From Trachelipus rathkii (lineage: Eukaryota; Arthropoda; Malacostraca; Isopoda; Trachelipodidae): a stretch of DNA of 31,965 bases. The stretch's first letter is position 1; the number at the start of each line of letters is the position of its first letter. The stretch spans positions 7,501 to 39,465 of the forward strand of contig JABUQX010004536.1 of assembly GCA_015478945.1 (NCBI GenBank), in the 5' to 3' direction. This document shows, piece after piece, positions 1-12,402 of the stretch. Under the pieces are notes generated by a model. That model ran no database searches. It worked only from the letters and a program-made list of their open reading frames with translations, and had not been told where the DNA came from. Made by a program: the position numbers and the translations under genes.

Positions 1-742
1 ACAATCCTTGGCCTAACATAAATACAAAAAAATTTCTTTGGAAAAAAGAAGTCTGAATTAATAGACCTAGGGCTATATAGGCCTCAAGATAACTGCTAGT
101 TCTGTTTAGGCTGCGAGCACTTTTTTTCCTACTTATACTCAGTTGCCTTCCAGCTTATACAAGGAGCTCATACCTCATTGCCCATTATTGTAATTGAGAG
201 TACTGTGTTCTGCATATCTGGCGTGGGCCCTGGCTTCACCCGGCTTTGGAATAGTATATGGATCATGTCAGAAGGCTAAAAGTAAAATGGAACCTATAAA
301 TACTTATTTCTGCACTTTCCATTCTCTTGACCCTCTATCTTAGCGGGTACGCCGATGTTGCGTGCTATTTTATCTCTTTCTCTCCATATGCGTACCGCTG
401 ACTATATTAGGCAGCGTGACTCTGCAAGGGAACTTTCACTCGCGTACCAACCACCTTTAACGTGAACGCTCCTCTATACGTAGCACTAAGGGATAGGTTT
501 ACTGTGTCGGTCACGCTAGAGTTTTTGTTATGATAGATATTGTGTGTATAACTATCCAGGTTGTTCACTGCCATGCTATCCTTCTTTCCCTGCCACCTCA
601 GTTCTGTCTGCGCAATTCTCTTCTCTTCCATCTTCTGGATTTCCTGCTGAATTTTAATCTCTCTCACTTTAAAGCCTGTATAATACTGTCTTGTACTTCA
701 ATACTTGCTGAGCTAGTTTGCGTTAGTATGATGTATAAATAA
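1..742. other. Balanced-composition island, no recognised gene
   Basis: This stretch is clearly less AT-rich than the sequence that follows. The longest open frame is on the minus strand at 407-667 (86 codons). Its first 30 or so residues are rich in Glu, Lys, Gln and Arg, beginning MREIKIQQEIQKMEEKR, and could form a short coiled coil. The rest looks random. An overlapping plus-strand frame at 530-742 shows nothing recognisable. I do not call either one a gene. The charged stretch could be a fragment of a transposon-encoded Myb/SANT-like or similar protein, but no motif supports this. Confidence 0.3.
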
Positions 743-2757
743 CCTGATAATGTTAGCAATACCCTCCTTGATAGGCGCTCTGCCGGCCCGTAGTATTATA
801 TAATTATATAGATGTGAGTGGTGTGACAACTGTAAAATATATATATATATATGTGTATCTAGTGTATACTATATAGTATCGTTGCTTATGATTGTAGTGT
901 AGTTACGTTATATAGATAATGAATAGTAACTTATATTTATGTATATATATATAACATTAGTATATTATTATTATATATAATAATTATATATTATATATGT
1001 TGTATATATATAGAGGAGAGAGATGACGATGTGTGTGTGTGAGAGAGAAGAGAGAGAGTTGAGAGCCACGAGTTTAAAGTATAAAAAAGTTACTATTGAA
1101 AATACGTAATTATTCATATTAGTTATTATATATATATATATATATAGATATATTAAATGTTATTTTTTATTGTAGGTGAATATATTTAATATTTTATTTA
1201 ACTTTAGTATATTATATATTATATATTATATATATTGTTGTTATAATATTAATATATTATAATATATATAAAGATTTGTGGAAACATATAAGTAAACGAC
1301 GGTAAGTTGTTCTAAAATACTGTAATATAACGAGTTACACGCTTAAACAAGATTAGCCCTGGCAAATATTTCATGAAAAGCGCGAAAGTGCTTAAACAGT
1401 ACATAAAGAAGCTCAGATGAAAACAAAAGCTCTACCTAGATTCATTTTTAGAAACATTTTCTTTACCGAGAGAAAAGCAGAGGTTAATGCCTTGCAGTGA
1501 TAAGGAATAACAAATATAGAATGAAGTAAATTTACAACTCAAAACGAATATATAGACGATAATGAATATACTAATACAGAATTCTCCTAGTGGAGTTATA
1601 AGATAAAAAGTGGAAATTAAGAGACAAATATTTTTTAATTAATTAAAAAATTTGAATTTCAAATTAATATCAATTGTGAAGATGCTTTGAAGGCAGCTGA
1701 TACGTGTGATTGATATGCAACGGTAAGAAGAAGCTGACGAACATTATTATTGTCTGATGATATCAACAAGAGAGAAGGAAATTATGAAATTGTGCTTTAA
1801 CAGGTAACTAATAGTTTTAAAAACAATAGCAAATAATGAGAGATAATAGCGAGCTTTTGAGAAAGCTAATATCAGATGGAACTAGTTTCACATAAAGTAA
1901 TGGCAATAAAGCAATTAATTGGGACGTGGAGTAAATAAGTATTTACGGTCAAGAAGCTATTAGAGAAGGAGATAACTAATAAGTTTTATATAGCACTAGA
2001 ATATAAAATTAATAATGAAGTAAGAATATATTATTAATATGGTAAGCAAACAAGGTGACGGAGTTTACCTACACGTGTTTCAAGCATTAAATTAATTATT
2101 TTATGAAATATAAAAATAAATCTTTATGAGTGAAAATCTGAATGGCATATTCTTAACACATCGATGATGAATAATTAAATTATGCATAATAATCCCAGTA
2201 ATATATAGTGCACACTGACATAAAGGAAATAAGTAAGAGGCAGGTTTGTTTAATTGGGAGATCATATAATAATAATGTTAAACAACTCGATGTTTGATAA
2301 TAAAAATTAATGAAGTAATTTAAATCAATAAATATTAGAAATCTTCTTTTTAATTCAATAAGAAATAACTATTATATGCAATTTAAAGAGTAATGTGAAC
2401 TTGTACTATTGTGAATATATTATTATTTAACACCATAACTAATAAGGGGAGATTAGCAGAGTGAAAATGCTAAAGTAGATTAACCAAAGTAGGAAAAATA
2501 ACAATAAAAAAAAATATAATATATAGATATATATAATGAGAGACGTGCAATAATAATAATAAGTGCACTCAAAAATTAAATCAAAAAAAATGGGAAGGAA
2601 AAATTTCATAATTGAAAATTTTATACGTGTGTGAGTGAAGAAATGATAAAGAAAATAGAGGAGGATAAAATCTTCTTAAATAATTAAACACTGGTGTTTT
2701 AGTGGAATTAATTAATAATAAATATAATAAATTAATAATAATAATAATAATAATAAC

Positions 2758-2792
<35 letters not shown>

Positions 2793-5010
2793 AAAATAAA
2801 AAATAAAAATAATTAATAATTAAATTGACAAGGTATTTATTGCTACATAGAGTAATAAAATCATTATAGAATTTTATAGAGTGTATAGATTGTAAGCTTC
2901 AAAATGTGAAATAAAAGAACAATTTTGAATTTTTGAGTGATAGTATAATAAGGAAAGATAATTTGTGCAGAGAGCTCCAGATGGAAGGATATTTATAACT
3001 GTAAATCTAATAAACTTATTAGTATTAGATAAAAGCACAAGATAAAATAATTGAAGTAGATAATAGAATAATTAATAATAATAATATTAAATAATTAAAA
3101 AATAAGGATGAGAGTGAAAGGGAAAAGAATTATCATTTAAATATTTTGCTGTTGAAAAAGTTTGAGAATTTTAGGAAATGAGAAGAAATATTTATCAACA
3201 AATTAAATTACAAAATGAAAATAATACAAATTAATTGGTGCCTAATAAATATAATTATATTGTTAATAATTAAATATAAATTCCCTTAATTCTATTGTTT
3301 GTATAAATTAATAATAATTTGAACCTAAATAGGAATATTTTAGTATAGTAATTCTGATTAAGAATGAAAGTGAGATATTAAGCAGCCTATTATAATTAGT
3401 AATAATAATAATAATTAATAAAAGTAATATATTGGAGTAAAAATGCGACAAATATAATTAATAAAATTAATTAAACAAAGGAACCAAATAACGAAGTTAA
3501 AAAACACTGAAAATTATACATTCGAAGTGGAGAGTCAATATATTTGTTCCAAAATAATTGTTCTGAGTATGGAGTAAATTGAGTGAGTACAGTGAATAAT
3601 AAATAATAAGCATTTAAACAACTATAAAATTGTAAAAAAAGAGATTATTGAGATAATAATAGAGTTTTAGAATATGAAAAAATAGGTTTTTAAGATAGAA
3701 TTATATTGTGGAAATAAATAGACAGATATAAGATATATTAACAAAATTATGTAAAATAGAATTCAATGATAATATGATGTCACAATTAATAAGGTAAGAA
3801 TAATTCGAGATTCATATATAAGAGAAAAGATAAGAGAAAATCAATGCAAAGACTGTTAAATGATAAAATGATGAAATACATTATATAAATAATGGTTCAC
3901 GTGCAATAATAATAATAATAAATCTATATAGAAATAGAATAATATAATATGAAATGATATAATTAAATAAACGTAAATTTTATTGAACTTAATAGAAAGC
4001 AGTTTTTAAATCAGATTAGTTAATCGTAAGGCAAATTAGTAATAAGAGAAGTGGCAAGACCCAAATGGGAATGTGCCGGCAAATTGATAAATGCGACAGT
4101 ATAAATAGATGATTGGACTTAATATTAGTTAAAATAAGACTTAATAAGAAGGTAATAAAGGAGATAAATAATAATAGATTAATAATAATAATTCAGTTAA
4201 TAGGTAATATGAAGGAAATTAATGAAATAATAAGTGAGGAGACAAATATGAGAGTATTTCATCAACTCAGATATATGAAACTAGTAAAGTTCTATGAAAT
4301 AAATACGTGACAGCATCATGCGTATGCTCTGGACTGAACAACTTGGAACATAGCAAATAAGCCAACAGCATTCCCGAACTGCAACTGACACCACCCTGCA
4401 GAGATTATTGGGAGACGGGTGAATTATGAGAATAATAATATTTATATATTAATAGATAATGAAATAATAAATAATAAAATAAAAATTTTAAGAATGTTAA
4501 TAATAATAAATATAATAAATATTAAATATAATCAAATAAATAATAAAATTATTAAATAAATATTCAATAATAAATAAATATAATAAAAAAAAATAATATA
4601 TTAAATAATATAATAAAAATATAAATAATAATAATTAAATTAAATTAATAAATTAATATATAATATGATAATAATTTAATAATATAATAATAATTTTTAA
4701 TAATAATAATATAAATTAATAATAAATAAATGATATAATAATAAAATTAAAAAATTAAATAATAAAAGTAAATTAACTACATCATTTATATTAAATATTT
4801 ATATAAATTAATAATAAGTATATAATAATATAATAATAATAAATATTAAATATATAAATTAATAATATATATATATTATATAAATATTAATATAATATTA
4901 ATAAATATTTTAAATAAATATATAATATAATTATATATAAATATATAAGTATACATACATAATTATAACAATTATAATTATAGTTATAAATATATTTAAT
5001 TTACGTAACA
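743..5010. other. Long AT-rich stretch without a supported gene
   Basis: The sequence is dominated by A, T and short TA, TAA and AAT runs. From about 1300 to 4310 the plus strand is A-rich, with many GAA, AAT and AGA words. From 4437 to 5000 it is almost pure A and T. A 65-codon frame at 4113-4310 is composed of I, N, K and L and has no recognisable motif. A short more balanced patch lies at 4300-4430. All three stop codons are frequent in every frame I followed. I see no gene here. Confidence 0.6.
2732..2788. repeat. (TAA)n microsatellite
   Basis: This is an array of about 19 TAA units with one interruption (ACTAATAAT) near the middle. It is followed by a degenerate A-rich tail of AAATA-type units up to about 2812. 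Confidence 0.9.
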
Positions 5011-5041
5011 TTGTTTCTAATTGTAACACCAAAAACGCAGG

Positions 5042-5217
5042 TTACATTACTAGGCGTATCTTTTTGAAGCGATTCCAGTTTTCAATTACATCCCGGTCCT
5101 TATCTCGGCTTTTTATCCTCATTCCCTTTGTGTATAAGAATTTCCGGCTGATCATCCGCAATCCGCATTCCTCGCAAAACAGTCTCAAACCTACCCGGTG
5201 TCCATACAACTTATTAA
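5042..5217 (-). other. Small unrecognised ORF in an isolated balanced island
   Basis: The island at 5011-5215 stands out from nearly pure AT sequence on both sides. Its minus strand holds an open frame of about 58 codons ending at TAA (5042-5044). The frame contains CEECGLRMISRK and a charged stretch, KSRDKDRDVIENWNRF. A second minus-strand frame is also fairly open but contains both TAA and TGA. The island is probably a relic of a mobile element or gene. I do not recognise the product. Confidence 0.25.
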
Positions 5218-6050
5218 ATTATTATTAATTATTATATATTATACATATATTAATTTTATATTAAATATATAGATATTATATATATTATATTATTATAATT
5301 ATTATTTAATTATTATAATTTAATTTATTAATGATATTTATAATTATTTATATTTAATTTTAGAGAAAATTATAAACTTCCTGTGAATTTAAATGTAGAC
5401 TAAGATTAAATAAATATGATAATATAATTAATATTATATATTATATTAATTATAATTTTATATATATAAATTTTATATATTATTTAATTATTATATTATA
5501 TATAATATAATTAATATATTATATTATATTATAATATATTAGTAGATGGGAACGATTAATCGTTCAATTATCTCTGCATTAAAGTATCATCTGGCATTAA
5601 TTTATTTTTATCATATATTTCTGTATCATCGTCATTTATTTTTTCATCAATCTGTCAATTTCTGATCTAATTTTTTATTGACCGAAATATATTATATTAT
5701 TATGTCCATATTATAATAATTATTGTGAACAAATATTAAGAATTTTTAATAATGATTAATATTAATAAATAAGTCGAATGAAATAGAATAATTTGAATAT
5801 TTTTAGAATTTATTAAACATTTCTCTTTATTAATTATTTACATATTTATTTTAAGGAGTACTAAAATAATTTCTTTATTTTCAGAGGATATAAATAAATA
5901 TTATAATTAATAGTATGTAACTTTTATAGTATAGGTAATATCTAAAATGGTGAAGATTAATATAATATATAAGTAATATATATTATTTAAGTATAAATAT
6001 ATATATATAGTACATATTAAATTATATATTATCAGTCACTTATATGATAT
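5216..6050. other. AT-rich stretch, nothing recognised
   Basis: This is degenerate TA and TTA sequence with a slightly more complex patch at 5550-5680. No open frame or motif of interest was found. Confidence 0.6.
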
Positions 6051-6262
6051 CAGTGGTTGGGTTCAAACGTTTACCATTGTTTACACAGTACAAAGTACAA
6101 GATACATGTACTGTCTTAAGATTGTTTCAAAGTACAAGTACCAAGATCATGTAGCTCCTTAGTATTAGCCTCAAGTACAAGCTACAAGTACTAAGTACAA
6201 AGCTCACTATTCATTTAGTTAAATTCAAGTGACAAGAGACAAAGTTACATCTTCAGTACTTT
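6051..6262. repeat. GTAC-rich block, possible hAT-type transposon end
   Basis: The block begins with CAGTGGTTGGG at 6051, which resembles the first bases of many hAT terminal inverted repeats. It continues with repeated AAGTACAAG-type words (AAGTAC, AAGTACAAGTACC, CAAGTACTAAGTAC) up to about 6260. Clustered subterminal short repeats next to a CAGTG-type end are typical of hAT elements. The same word type recurs at 12199-12402. No transposase frame is visible, so the assignment is inference. Confidence 0.45.
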
Positions 6263-7739
6263 AATTAAAATTGAATGATAATATTTATTATTTTTATCAA
6301 ATTTGTGTCTTCTTACTAAAAAATAATTTTTTAGATTAAGAAAGTTAGTTTGGAGATAAACAGATTTAAATTATATAATTATTATCTACTATAAACTAAT
6401 TTAATAATATTTTTGTTCTTGATTTTATCCAGAACTTTGTATGTTTTTTTCTCCTTACGTGAATATATTATTATATTATATCTATATTATTATTATCAAC
6501 ATCATCAAATTATTCAAATCTTCTTCAGGAAACCACCTACTTCTTCTTCCGAAAGAATTTGTATGGAAACCTTGGTAAGCATGAGATCTAGCAATCATTC
6601 ATGAGTGCTGCACCCGGAAAACACGAAAAAATCAATAAGATATACTCGAAGCAAAGTAGAAAAGAAAGCCAGGCTTTACCACCCCCCTTGTATATCTTTG
6701 AGGACGATAACATCCCCTTAGAGCCCATCTTAATTCTATGTATTATTTTTTATTACAATTTATGAATATACTCGTAACTTCAAATATGAGCTCCGTGAAA
6801 AATCCACTCCTAGTAGTCTCATTCTCAGTGGATAAAAATTCGCATATGTGATCCTTTCGTCACTAATATATCATATTGGCATCTTAGTCAATGTGAGGTT
6901 TACCGTGGCGTTTGGGCCAAGGTTGGCATTACAAACAGCTATACCTACTCATATACAAATATACCATCCATTTCACTGACCTGTTATGCACTCTTTCTAT
7001 TTTTTCTTCAGGGCCCTCATTCTATGAATCTTATGGGAAGCTCTCCACCAGTGTAGACTTTCCTTTTCATATGTTAACTTCAAATCTCATGATTTTTTCT
7101 CTATCTGGTTACTTCCTACTTTAATTATATCCTTATTGTGATTTCGATTTTATCTCCTCTCAACCAAACCATTCATCACCACTCTATTTATACATCCGTT
7201 TATAATCACGATCCTATCCTATTATTATTCCAGACTTATTTTCATCCATCCTATCCACATCATATTACCAAACCATATCAATATATTATTGTACTTTATT
7301 TCATTTAATCATATTACTCTACATTTAACCCCCATTCTCACACCCAATACAGACTAAAACTCGTCTGAATTTTGCGCGTTCGATTCCTCATTTTAGCAGT
7401 TTCGTGATTCACACCGAAACATGCACTAAGCATTGTCCATGATATTGCATGAGGTAACACTAGCAATAGTAACTTAGACTCACAAAGTGATACGACTTAT
7501 TTGCAGAACCATAGCATCCAAAACAATATACAATTAATTAACACGAAAGAACAAAAACATACAACCTCATGTTAAAAACAGACAATAGGCACACAAAAAG
7601 AGAGCTACAAGATCTCTACATGCCACTTTACATCACACCAACCGAGTTTAATTGCACCCGGAGCCACCTGTAGTGTAATCCCACCCACACTTCATAACTA
7701 CACTCGCCCATCATCCCGCTCCTTTTGCATTCAAACATA
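6263..7739. other. Mixed-composition stretch, no supported gene
   Basis: From about 6500 the composition becomes more balanced, with pyrimidines favoured on the plus strand from 6900 onward. A 70-codon plus frame (6912-7124) and a 63-codon frame (6413-6604) show no recognisable domain. The strand bias from 7150 continues into the minus-strand retroelement that follows. Part of this stretch may therefore be its 3' portion, but I could not read RT-type motifs below about 7740. Confidence 0.4.
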
Positions 7740-8690
7740 TATAACTAACATTAAATATTCAACAGCGCTTTTCCAGGGCTGCTCACCCAGTCTAACGTAA
7801 CTTTCACACGAGGACTGTCCTCACTCCACAACCATAACCTTACTCTTATCTACCTTTACTTCAACCCCCCCCTTTACACACCTTCTTCCTACCAAATTAC
7901 TCTACAAGTCCTCCTCAAACTCTCGTATCAGATATCACATCAAAGTCAGCCAACACAGAAAAACGACAGATCCAAAATTCTATCCGGGTCGCTCATAATA
8001 AGTAGGAGTACCGAGGGAAGCGCCTCCACTCTCTTCCAATTTACTCCGTCATTTCTCTCTTAACCACATCTTTCCTTGTCAACGCCTGTTTACCTTCTAA
8101 TTCTTCTGTCGATCCACTCTCCCAATTTTACAATTGGCGATCGCCTGTGACACTTGAACACGAATCCGCTTGTCTCACTCCGTGCTTATGAATCATTAAT
8201 ATGTAAAATAATTCACTCTTTCCAATCACTTTTGACACTATTATTCTTACACACGCTTTACTCACGTCACTGTTATACATTTACTTTTGATCCATTCAGA
8301 AGCTTACCACCCCAGACCATAATCACTAGTCACCCCGCCATAAGAGCTTTTTCCGTAATTGAAAATTCTCTTACTTAGTACATCTGTGTGGCAAATACTC
8401 ATGTGAAAATTCCACCTAAATCCATCAATTTAATCTTTCTCCTCTCCTCATTTTTTAAAGTGCCCAAGCATATTTTTCAATGTACGGAATTTGATCCACA
8501 CATCCTCTACCACTTTCTAAACGCACCTTGTTCTTCCCTAAATCAGTTCTTCAGTCATTATAATTCGACGCACGTCTTCCGACCAAAAAGTACCAGAATT
8601 ATCTTTACCCTACAACACTCAATAAAAAAACAATTACCCATATATATTACAGTTGACCTATATCCCTCCCTTACACATTATATTTGAAGT
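7740..8690 (-). mobile_element. Decayed RTE-like non-LTR retrotransposon, RT fragment
   Basis: The minus strand reads as an eroded reverse transcriptase when frames are switched. Around 7955-7850 it gives ADFDVISDTRV, then GGLVE, then FGR. This sits where RTE-type elements carry the YADD box followed by an ESLRxLVEEFGRVCxRRG-like segment. It runs on into GLKVKVDKSKVMVVE and then GQSSCESYVRLGE (about 7875-7780), the usual continuation after the catalytic box. Frameshifts and stops of all three kinds are present, so it is dead. The 5' limit near 8690 is set only by the end of the strand bias. The 3' limit is where recognisable motif ends. The family resembles the plus-strand fragments at 8945 and 21965. 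Confidence 0.75.
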
Positions 8691-8799
8691 GGTATCTTAA
8701 TATTGCCTACTCCTCCAATTTCCCGTTACGGAACTTAAACTCCTCCATAAAACGCTACTTTTGTATATACAACTTTTCAAAATCAACAATCCACTATAC

Positions 8800-8942
8800 T
8801 CGCATATATATATAATATATAATATATATATATATAATAATATATATATTATTATATAATATATATAATATATATATAATATATTATAATATATATATAT
8901 ATATATATAAATAGTATAATATATAATATTATTATATATATA
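8800..8942. repeat. (TA)n tract between two RTE-like fragments
   Basis: This is an almost uninterrupted TA/TAA tract of about 140 bp. It sits between a minus-strand RTE fragment on the left and a plus-strand one on the right. The tyrosine- and isoleucine-rich minus-strand frame that crosses it is a by-product of the repeat and is not a gene. Confidence 0.85.
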
Positions 8943-8944
8943 AT

Positions 8945-9420
8945 ACGGCTTCACGTGGAATCTTGAGAGAGTGTTTTGAGAGGGATTGGTTAGAAGAAGA
9001 ATTTTATATAGTATATGTCGTGTGTAAAAGGATGGGGTTTGAAGTAAAAGGTAGATAAGTAAAAAATCCATGGTGTATGTATATTAAATAATATATTAAA
9101 TAATACGATATATAATAATACTATATATAATATATATCGTCATAGTATTTAGAGTGACTCACTCAGTGTTTGGGTCAAGTTGTGTAATAATTAATTGCTA
9201 TAGATGAATATAGTGTGAAGCAGTGGAACGATAAGTATTTTAAAATATTAGAATTATATGTTGGTACATATTATGTGGCAGACGAAAATTGGGAAACGAT
9301 ATGGTGATGCCGGGTGGTGTAGTGGAAAGTGATGTAAATTGTAATACAAGGAAGGTGTGGCTTGTAGCGTATGCAATTAAATCCTTGTGGTGTGTGAAGG
9401 GAATGAAAAGAACTACAGTC
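8945..9420 (+). mobile_element. Decayed RTE-like retrotransposon fragment, plus strand
   Basis: At 9019-9075 the plus strand reads VCKRMG, then LK or FEVK, then VDK and KI(M)V once one-base slips are allowed. This is the same post-YADD box as in the minus-strand copy at 7740-8690. A segment ESESVLRG about 30 codons earlier fits the preceding part. Further on (about 9300-9420) comes a stretch like MPGGVVESDV, NCNTRK and KSLWCVKGMKR, which fits the region of RTE proteins after the catalytic box. Several frameshifts and a short AT insertion (9080-9140) show that it is inactive. The right-hand limit is uncertain. Confidence 0.5.
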
Positions 9421-12198
9421 TATTGAGTGGTGCATATATATAGGGATCTTATATACCTGTTTTTTCTGAATAAATTTTGTATGAGTGGGTTTTATTAATG
9501 TATAAGCGGCTGTGATTAGAGGTGTATAAGTTTAGTGATAGAAAATCTAATGGTTTATCTAGTATTGAGTAGTAATAAGATAGTTATAGTTAAGTTAGTA
9601 GCAGAGGTTTCTGTAACTCACAGGGAGTGTCATATCGTGGTTATATCAGATAATATGGACTGTATTACTATTAAGTTGGAGATTAATGTATCTTCGTTAT
9701 TGTTTTATGTAAATAATTTGATGGTTGTGAGATAAAAAGAGTTTACACAGTTTAATATATATTTTGAGAAACTATAATGAACTCACGATGTGGGTAACCT
9801 AAAGTCTTCTTTTAATTATCTCTCTTTACAGTGATATTACGTAATGGAACTAAACCTATGTGTACCTAAAACTAAACTAACCTAAAGTAACCATAAACCT
9901 AAGGCCATGAAAGTTTAACAAAACCTAAAGTCTCGAAAAAAAAGAGCCTAAGATATTGCCAGACGAATATAAATGTGGATTATTTTTACAATTTAGATTG
10001 TATCTAACTATTCATGTTTGATAAAGGAAGATATGTTTAAAGATTTTTTAACATGGTATTAATTCAAGAATTATGGTATAATGATAAGAGTTATGATGCT
10101 ACCAAGGGTAGGCTAATATAATTCAATTGATTCAAGGTGAGGCGTTGTATATAGTTCCCGGTCACATTTCACCTGCACATGGTGCTATTGAGTTAGGACA
10201 ACCCGCCATAGCGCATTGGGCATCACCGCAGATCCCACCACCTTTAATATACCTTTCTATACAGAAAGGTGTGGGGTTGCAAAGCTTGAGTAATGGGTTG
10301 AAGGAGAGAGATATCATTGCGGCATCCTGAATGCATCAAGTGAGGATGATACAAGCTAAGTTATGATAATAAAGAAATGAAAACCCATTAAATTCTAAGC
10401 CAAACTAAATAAGTTATATGAAAGAATATAAGAAAATTTTGAGTAATACACCGGATTTGGATAAAATATTTTGTTTCAGTTAGTAGGTGATAGAAGGGTG
10501 TGAGTGAAGAAAGATTTCACTGGAGAACATCGTCTATCTAAGGCTTTCTATTCACTCTTCTCAATTATGGTGGACTTACACCAGTTTGCAGTCGTCCATA
10601 ATTAAGCGTAAGCAGCAACTGCTCTTAATCTTATGTTATTGTAGAGTGATATTGGGTGTAATCGTGGTTTGGCCCCACCTGGAGCGGCGAAGAATAAGGG
10701 TTATACACAATAAATATTTTTGATAATGATTTCAAATGCCATGTCACATCTTAGAAACTGAATTTCAAAAACTATTTTGGTTGAATTCAACAGATATCTT
10801 CTGCATATATTTTTATTATTATAAGTAGAAATTCATCCACATATGGTCCTATCGTAAAGTGCACATAATGACGGGCTCGTGTGTCCTGGGCTCAGTTTGG
10901 CTTGAGAGATACCCCCTCTCTTTCGATAAAAATGGATCAAAGACATAGATTTTGGCGTGGATGTTTCTGACTGGGGCAACGCGGCGAGTTCTTCTAACTA
11001 AATATTTGTACAAATTTAAAGGCTATTGAATAATTCATGTATACGGAACTCACAGTTACATGCTATACCGACTGTGCTACGAGAGCATTGTTATCTGACA
11101 TTCAATTTCATAATCTTTTTATACTTAGTTGTCTTGACCCTGTCTCCGCCATAGCGGAATGTTGGATAGCAGATCCCGACACCTCATCTTCCAAAATCAC
11201 AGTCCTTTTTATAGCGTGAGATCGATATATAGAAGCAAAGGTTCACGTCATATACTAGTCGATTATTACTATTTGTATAGAAAATGATTATATTGTATTC
11301 TCATGCAGTAATAATTGTGTTGGAATAGAATTAAAAGATATGATATAGATATGATTTGATTGGTTATGATTATACTTTATATATATACATGTCATACTTA
11401 CCATTGATTTTATTAAAAAGAAATTATATATATGTATATATTCTAATAATTATATTATACGTTCACTCAAAAATACTATATTCTATAAAATATTAATTAA
11501 AAATTTATAATTATATTATAAAATAATTCTGATAAATAGAAAGTTGGAGGTGTGTTTATGAGATTCATATTTAAATACTATTTTTAATTTCTAAAATACT
11601 ACTAGTAGAAAAGTCTATAATTAGTAAAATGACAAGCAATGATGTGAGTTCATCATAAGCTATCATACTAATTTTATTATGTTTTTGGGAAGAATTAAGA
11701 CGGAATTATTATATCTTTGTATTATAAAATAAATATTATGTTTATTTATTAATTATTTAAATTTACGTCTCTCAAATAGATATTTTATTTTTATTTTATG
11801 TATGATAAAAATTTATATAAATTATATTAATATATATAAAATTATTTTATTATATAAATAAATATTTTATAGATATAAATTAGAAATATATTATATAATT
11901 ATAGATTATATAATTTTATTGTATATTTCTTCCTTTATATTAAAGTATATATTAATATATTAATATTATATATTATATATTAATTAGAAATTTTTTAACC
12001 AGAATATTATTTCCATTTAATCAGCTCAGACATGTTATTTAAATTATTCTAAGAAATTAAAATAATGTGTAAACTATCAAAATATGTCAATTATTAAAAC
12101 ATATACATTCATTTAAATAATATTAATATAAATACGTAGGAAAATGATAAAAATAAAATAAAGAGAGAAATATCTTTCAAGGTTGAAAATTCCAAATA
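9421..12198. other. Mixed stretch with no supported gene
   Basis: Short open frames occur at 9535-9735, 10127-10330 and 11037-11219, none with a recognisable domain. The part at 10130-11220 is more balanced in composition. It shares a short phrase (TTCTGACTG followed by GCGGCGAGTTCT or GCGACGAGTTCT) with the sequence after the RTE fragment at 22390-22412. It may therefore include retroelement 3' sequence. From 11230 to 12180 the sequence is again AT-rich. Confidence 0.4.
9796..9932. repeat. Degenerate AACCTAAAG / CCTAA repeat
   Basis: AACCTAAAG-type words recur at about 9796, 9877 and 9921, with further ACCTAAAA and AAACCTAAG variants between them. CCTAA is the complement of the TTAGG telomere unit of many arthropods. 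The copies are spaced and diverged, so this is at most a telomere-like simple repeat. Confidence 0.4.
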
Positions 12199-12402
12199 CA
12201 GTACTGCCAAGACCCTACGCACAACGTATCCAACTACCAAAGGCCTCAAGTACGACTACAAGTACACAGTCAGTACACTGTTATTTAAAAAGTGCTCACG
12301 TACACAGTACAATGTACTTCCCAATAAACATGTTGACTTTAAAGTCAAAGTACAATATAAAGTAAACAAGCCTTATTTGAGAATACTTGGGACCCCCTAC
12401 AG
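12199..12402. repeat. Second GTAC-rich block, possible transposon end
   Basis: The block contains CAGTACTGCC, CAAGTACGACTACAAGTAC, CAGTCAGTACACTG, ACGTACACAGTAC and AATGTACTT. This is the same vocabulary as the block at 6051-6262. It closes with ACTTGGGACCCCCTACAG at 12402, whose complement (CTGTAGGGGG...) is a loose match to the CAGTGGTTGGG end at 6051. It could be the opposite end of the same element or an independent copy. No transposase was seen between them. Confidence 0.4.

Noticed and set aside
1640..2450. A plus-strand frame that looks protein-like if TAA and TAG are read as Gln
   Set aside because: It also contains many TGA codons and matches no family. Neighbouring frames look equally good, as expected for A-rich sequence. 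It does not support the alternative code.
8388..8687. 99-codon plus-strand frame
   Set aside because: It is antisense to the decayed minus-strand RTE element, and its composition follows that strand bias.
9796..9932. Interstitial telomere of the TTAGG type
   Set aside because: The CCTAA words are spaced and diverged, with extra bases between them. No run of several perfect units is present.
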